A stretch of 11,947 nt of DNA from the NCBI GenBank assembly GCA_018830905.1, contig JAHJRM010000024.1, forward strand, positions 1-11,947. Reading direction: 5' to 3'. A program made the translations under genes and the position numbers. Origin of the DNA: Nanobdellota archaeon (GTDB lineage Archaea > Nanobdellota > Nanobdellia > Pacearchaeales > GW2011-AR1). Below the pieces are notes generated by a model. The model made no database searches. It was not told the origin of the DNA and worked only from the letters and a program-made list of their open reading frames with translations. How positions within the stretch are numbered: the stretch's first letter is position 1; each line of letters begins with the position of its first letter. This document shows positions 10,310-11,947 of the stretch, piece after piece.

Positions 10310-11947
10310 TCAAGCCTCGTCAACAACGCCGGCCTCAGTTACATAAAAGAGAGTTTCATTATCTGGAAGATTTGGAGAGTCAATCAGTTTTGCAACACGA
10401 CTTCCCTGTTTTCCTCGTCGCAAATAAATTCTGTAAGTTGAATTATGGACAACAAACCCATTTGCAAGATAATTTTCAGTTTTAGGAACAGAAAAATCAA
10501 AAAGCAATCCGCACTTATTATCGCTAATTTTTATCTTCTGAATTTTCTCAAATCTTAAATCCGAATTGAGCAAAACACAAATAAATTCAACTTTCTGTTT
10601 AATCTGTCTGTCTTTTATTTCAGTGTTCATTAAAGCAAGATGAGCTTTTTCCAATTCTCTCCTGCTAATCCATTTGTAATCAGAACCTCTTGACTTGATA
10701 ATTGAAAAAGGCTTTAAACCAACACTCTTCAAAAGTTCGGAAACATCATTTCTTTTAACAGGCATCATTTCTTTATCGCAAACACATTCATAATGTTCAA
10801 CCCACTTTAACAATCTTTCCTGTTTATCAGAAGCACTAAACCCGATTTCAAGATAGTCTTTAACATCCCTATCCCTTATTGAAAGGTTGGAAATTCTTTT
10901 TCTCCCGACGTCAAACCTCAAAAAACTTCTGATTCCGAATCTCAACAAAAACAATTGCAGATATCTTAAAACTTGCTTCTCTTTCTGGGCAACAGTTATT
11001 CTTGGTCTTTTATTGTCAATAGACCCTTCAGCATCAATAAATCCCCTAATAAAGCTCCTTACAATATTCTCTCTTGATTTCGCAATTGCATTCAAAATAT
11101 CAGGTAAAATCAGGGAGAACAGATCCTTTATTTCTTTTGAATTAATATTCAAAATGAAGCAATTTTTGTCCTTAACTTTAGTAATACTTCCTTTAACCCC
11201 AAATACTTCTTCAAACAATATATTATAAGAATTCAAAACTTCCTGCCTTTCATCCTTGAATCTTAAACCTCTTTTTTCAAAATTGCCGTCACCAATGAAA
11301 TAACCACAAATCTGACTCAATTGAGGACCCATGACTTCAGGCATAATTAAATTCTTGTGTTTATATGTGTAAACAGGAACCATCTGCAACTGCATCTTTC
11401 CGGAAAAATAATCTCTTAATTCATCAAACACCCGGGCATCTGTAGGGTAGGACTGATTCAAAATTCTTCTAAAATGCCTTGGAGTAATGCCAACTTTCCC
11501 ACAAATTTCTTTTCTCGTAATATCTCCTTTTTCCAGTTCATCAGAAATTAACTTTCTTTCTTCTTTAGAAATTTTCCCGATTCGTTTAATATTTACAATA
11601 GGAAGTTTTTGTTCTTCGCCAAAAATCTCAATCTTGCCTGCATGAGCAATAAAACTGCCTTTGCACAATTCCTTAGATTCTTTCTCAACCAAAGAAAAAT
11701 TCTCAACACTAAAGAATCTGTGAAGCTCTGAACAGTGAATTACATTTGTTGTTTGGATACTATAAATTTTATTCACATCTGGATTGGAAAAAACTTTATC
11801 AGATTTCGCAACCTTCAGTTTCAAGTCAGAAAAATCACTGGAAAAAACTTCTTCTTGATTCATATTCTTAATTTCCTTGATACTCCCATCGCCAAGTTGT
11901 ATCAAACTATCTCCAGTCAAACAAGCGTGCCCAATAATATGCCCTCC
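10310..11947 (-). CDS. radA: DNA recombinase RadA, 3' part, interrupted by an in-frame intein
   Basis: RadA is the archaeal Rad51/RecA strand-exchange protein for homologous recombination. Only the end of the gene is in the window; the 5' part lies beyond 11947. The frame begins with GGHIIGHA, the conserved stretch after the L2 DNA-binding loop. A 494-residue intein intervenes, and the protein resumes with STYRIYLRRGKQGSRVAKL and IDSPNLPDNETLFYVTEAG, ending VVDEA. Joined, the exteins read GGHIIGHA-STYRIYLRRGK, typical of RadA near its C-terminus. The Walker motifs are not visible. There is no methionine start inside the window; a TTG at 11920 is the second intein codon and not a start. The stop abuts the tRNA-Arg 3' end, so radA transcripts may run antisense into that tRNA. 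Confidence 0.95.
   Translation of the reverse strand, partial: GGHIIGHACLTGDSLIQLGDGSIKEIKNMNQEEVFSSDFSDLKLKVAKSDKVFSNPDVNKIYSIQTTNVIHCSELHRFFSVENFSLVEKESKELCKGSFIAHAGKIEIFGEEQKLPIVNIKRIGKISKEERKLISDELEKGDITRKEICGKVGITPRHFRRILNQSYPTDARVFDELRDYFSGKMQLQMVPVYTYKHKNLIMPEVMGPQLSQICGYFIGDGNFEKRGLRFKDERQEVLNSYNILFEEVFGVKGSITKVKDKNCFILNINSKEIKDLFSLILPDILNAIAKSRENIVRSFIRGFIDAEGSIDNKRPRITVAQKEKQVLRYLQLFLLRFGIRSFLRFDVGRKRISNLSIRDRDVKDYLEIGFSASDKQERLLKWVEHYECVCDKEMMPVKRNDVSELLKSVGLKPFSIIKSRGSDYKWISRRELEKAHLALMNTEIKDRQIKQKVEFICVLLNSDLRFEKIQKIKISDNKCGLLFDFSVPKTENYLANGFVVHNSTYRIYLRRGKQGSRVAKLIDSPNLPDNETLFYVTEAGVVDEA
10442..11923 (-). other. RadA intein with LAGLIDADG homing endonuclease (494 residues)
   Basis: The intein starts with Cys1 (TGT, 11921-11923) in CLTGDSLIQLGDGSI (block A). 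Block B is IHCSELHRFFSVE with the catalytic His near 68; its usual Thr is replaced by Ser. A helix-turn-helix-like segment follows at about 135-155 (ITRKEICGKVGITPRHFRRIL less one residue). The two LAGLIDADG helices are CGYFIGDG (206-213) and IRGFIDAEG (292-300), each with an acidic catalytic residue. The C-terminal splicing blocks are LLFDFSVPKTENYLANG and FVVHN, followed by Ser+1 of the host. All residues for splicing and DNA cleavage appear present, so it should be a full, active homing intein. Confidence 0.93.

Noticed and set aside
11918..11920. TTG at 11920 as a start codon for the minus-strand frame.
   Set aside because: The frame continues upstream as GGHIIGHA-C; this codon is Leu2 of the intein block A.
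1..11947. CRISPR arrays, restriction-modification, toxin-antitoxin or other defence modules.
   Set aside because: No spaced direct repeats and no matching protein motifs were found on either strand.

Overview
The window looks like chromosomal DNA of a small-genome DPANN archaeon of the Woesearchaeota/Pacearchaeota type. The DNA is A+T-rich and tightly packed. The housekeeping genes are archaeal: SRP54, FtsY, S15 with a GAN/RecJ-like nuclease, aIF2-alpha, Nop10 and RadA. Most genes have a TTTAAAAA-like TATA box about 25-27 bases before the start codon and no Shine-Dalgarno sequence, as expected for leaderless archaeal transcripts. The lineage is inferred from gene content and style, not from a marker tree.

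Layout, left to right. Bases 1-122 (minus) hold the first 40 codons of a membrane/exported protein that may be VKOR-like. Next is SRP54 (ffh, minus), then a small membrane protein on plus. A compact interval at 2056-2345 holds a strongly folding candidate RNA and a 27-residue cysteine-rich microprotein. A second small membrane protein follows, with its stop codon directly abutting that of convergent ftsY. ftsY is divergent from an S15-DHH nuclease pair (plus), which is followed by aIF2-alpha, a NUDIX-fold gene and Nop10. Nop10 overlaps the 3' end of a minus-strand family 4 uracil-DNA glycosylase by 20 bases. Upstream of the glycosylase gene is a large secreted, sequon-rich surface protein with a PGF-pre-PGF domain. 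Then come a decayed IS200/IS605 tnpA with terminal hairpins, tRNA-Arg(GCG), and the 3' part of radA interrupted by a 494-residue intein.

The genes form three functional groups: membrane targeting of proteins (both SRP GTPases, next to several membrane or exported proteins), translation and RNA modification (S15, aIF2-alpha, Nop10, tRNA), and DNA maintenance (GAN-like nuclease, UDG, RadA).

The points most worth a second look are a family 4 UDG that keeps only one of the four expected iron-sulfur cysteines, a NUDIX protein whose catalytic box has lost key glutamates inside the aIF2-alpha/Nop10 neighbourhood, the folded RNA candidate next to the Cys-rich microprotein, the endonuclease-bearing RadA intein, and a TnpA with two in-frame stops whose C-terminal codons run through a terminal hairpin. 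I did not see a clear new multi-gene defence or mobile system.
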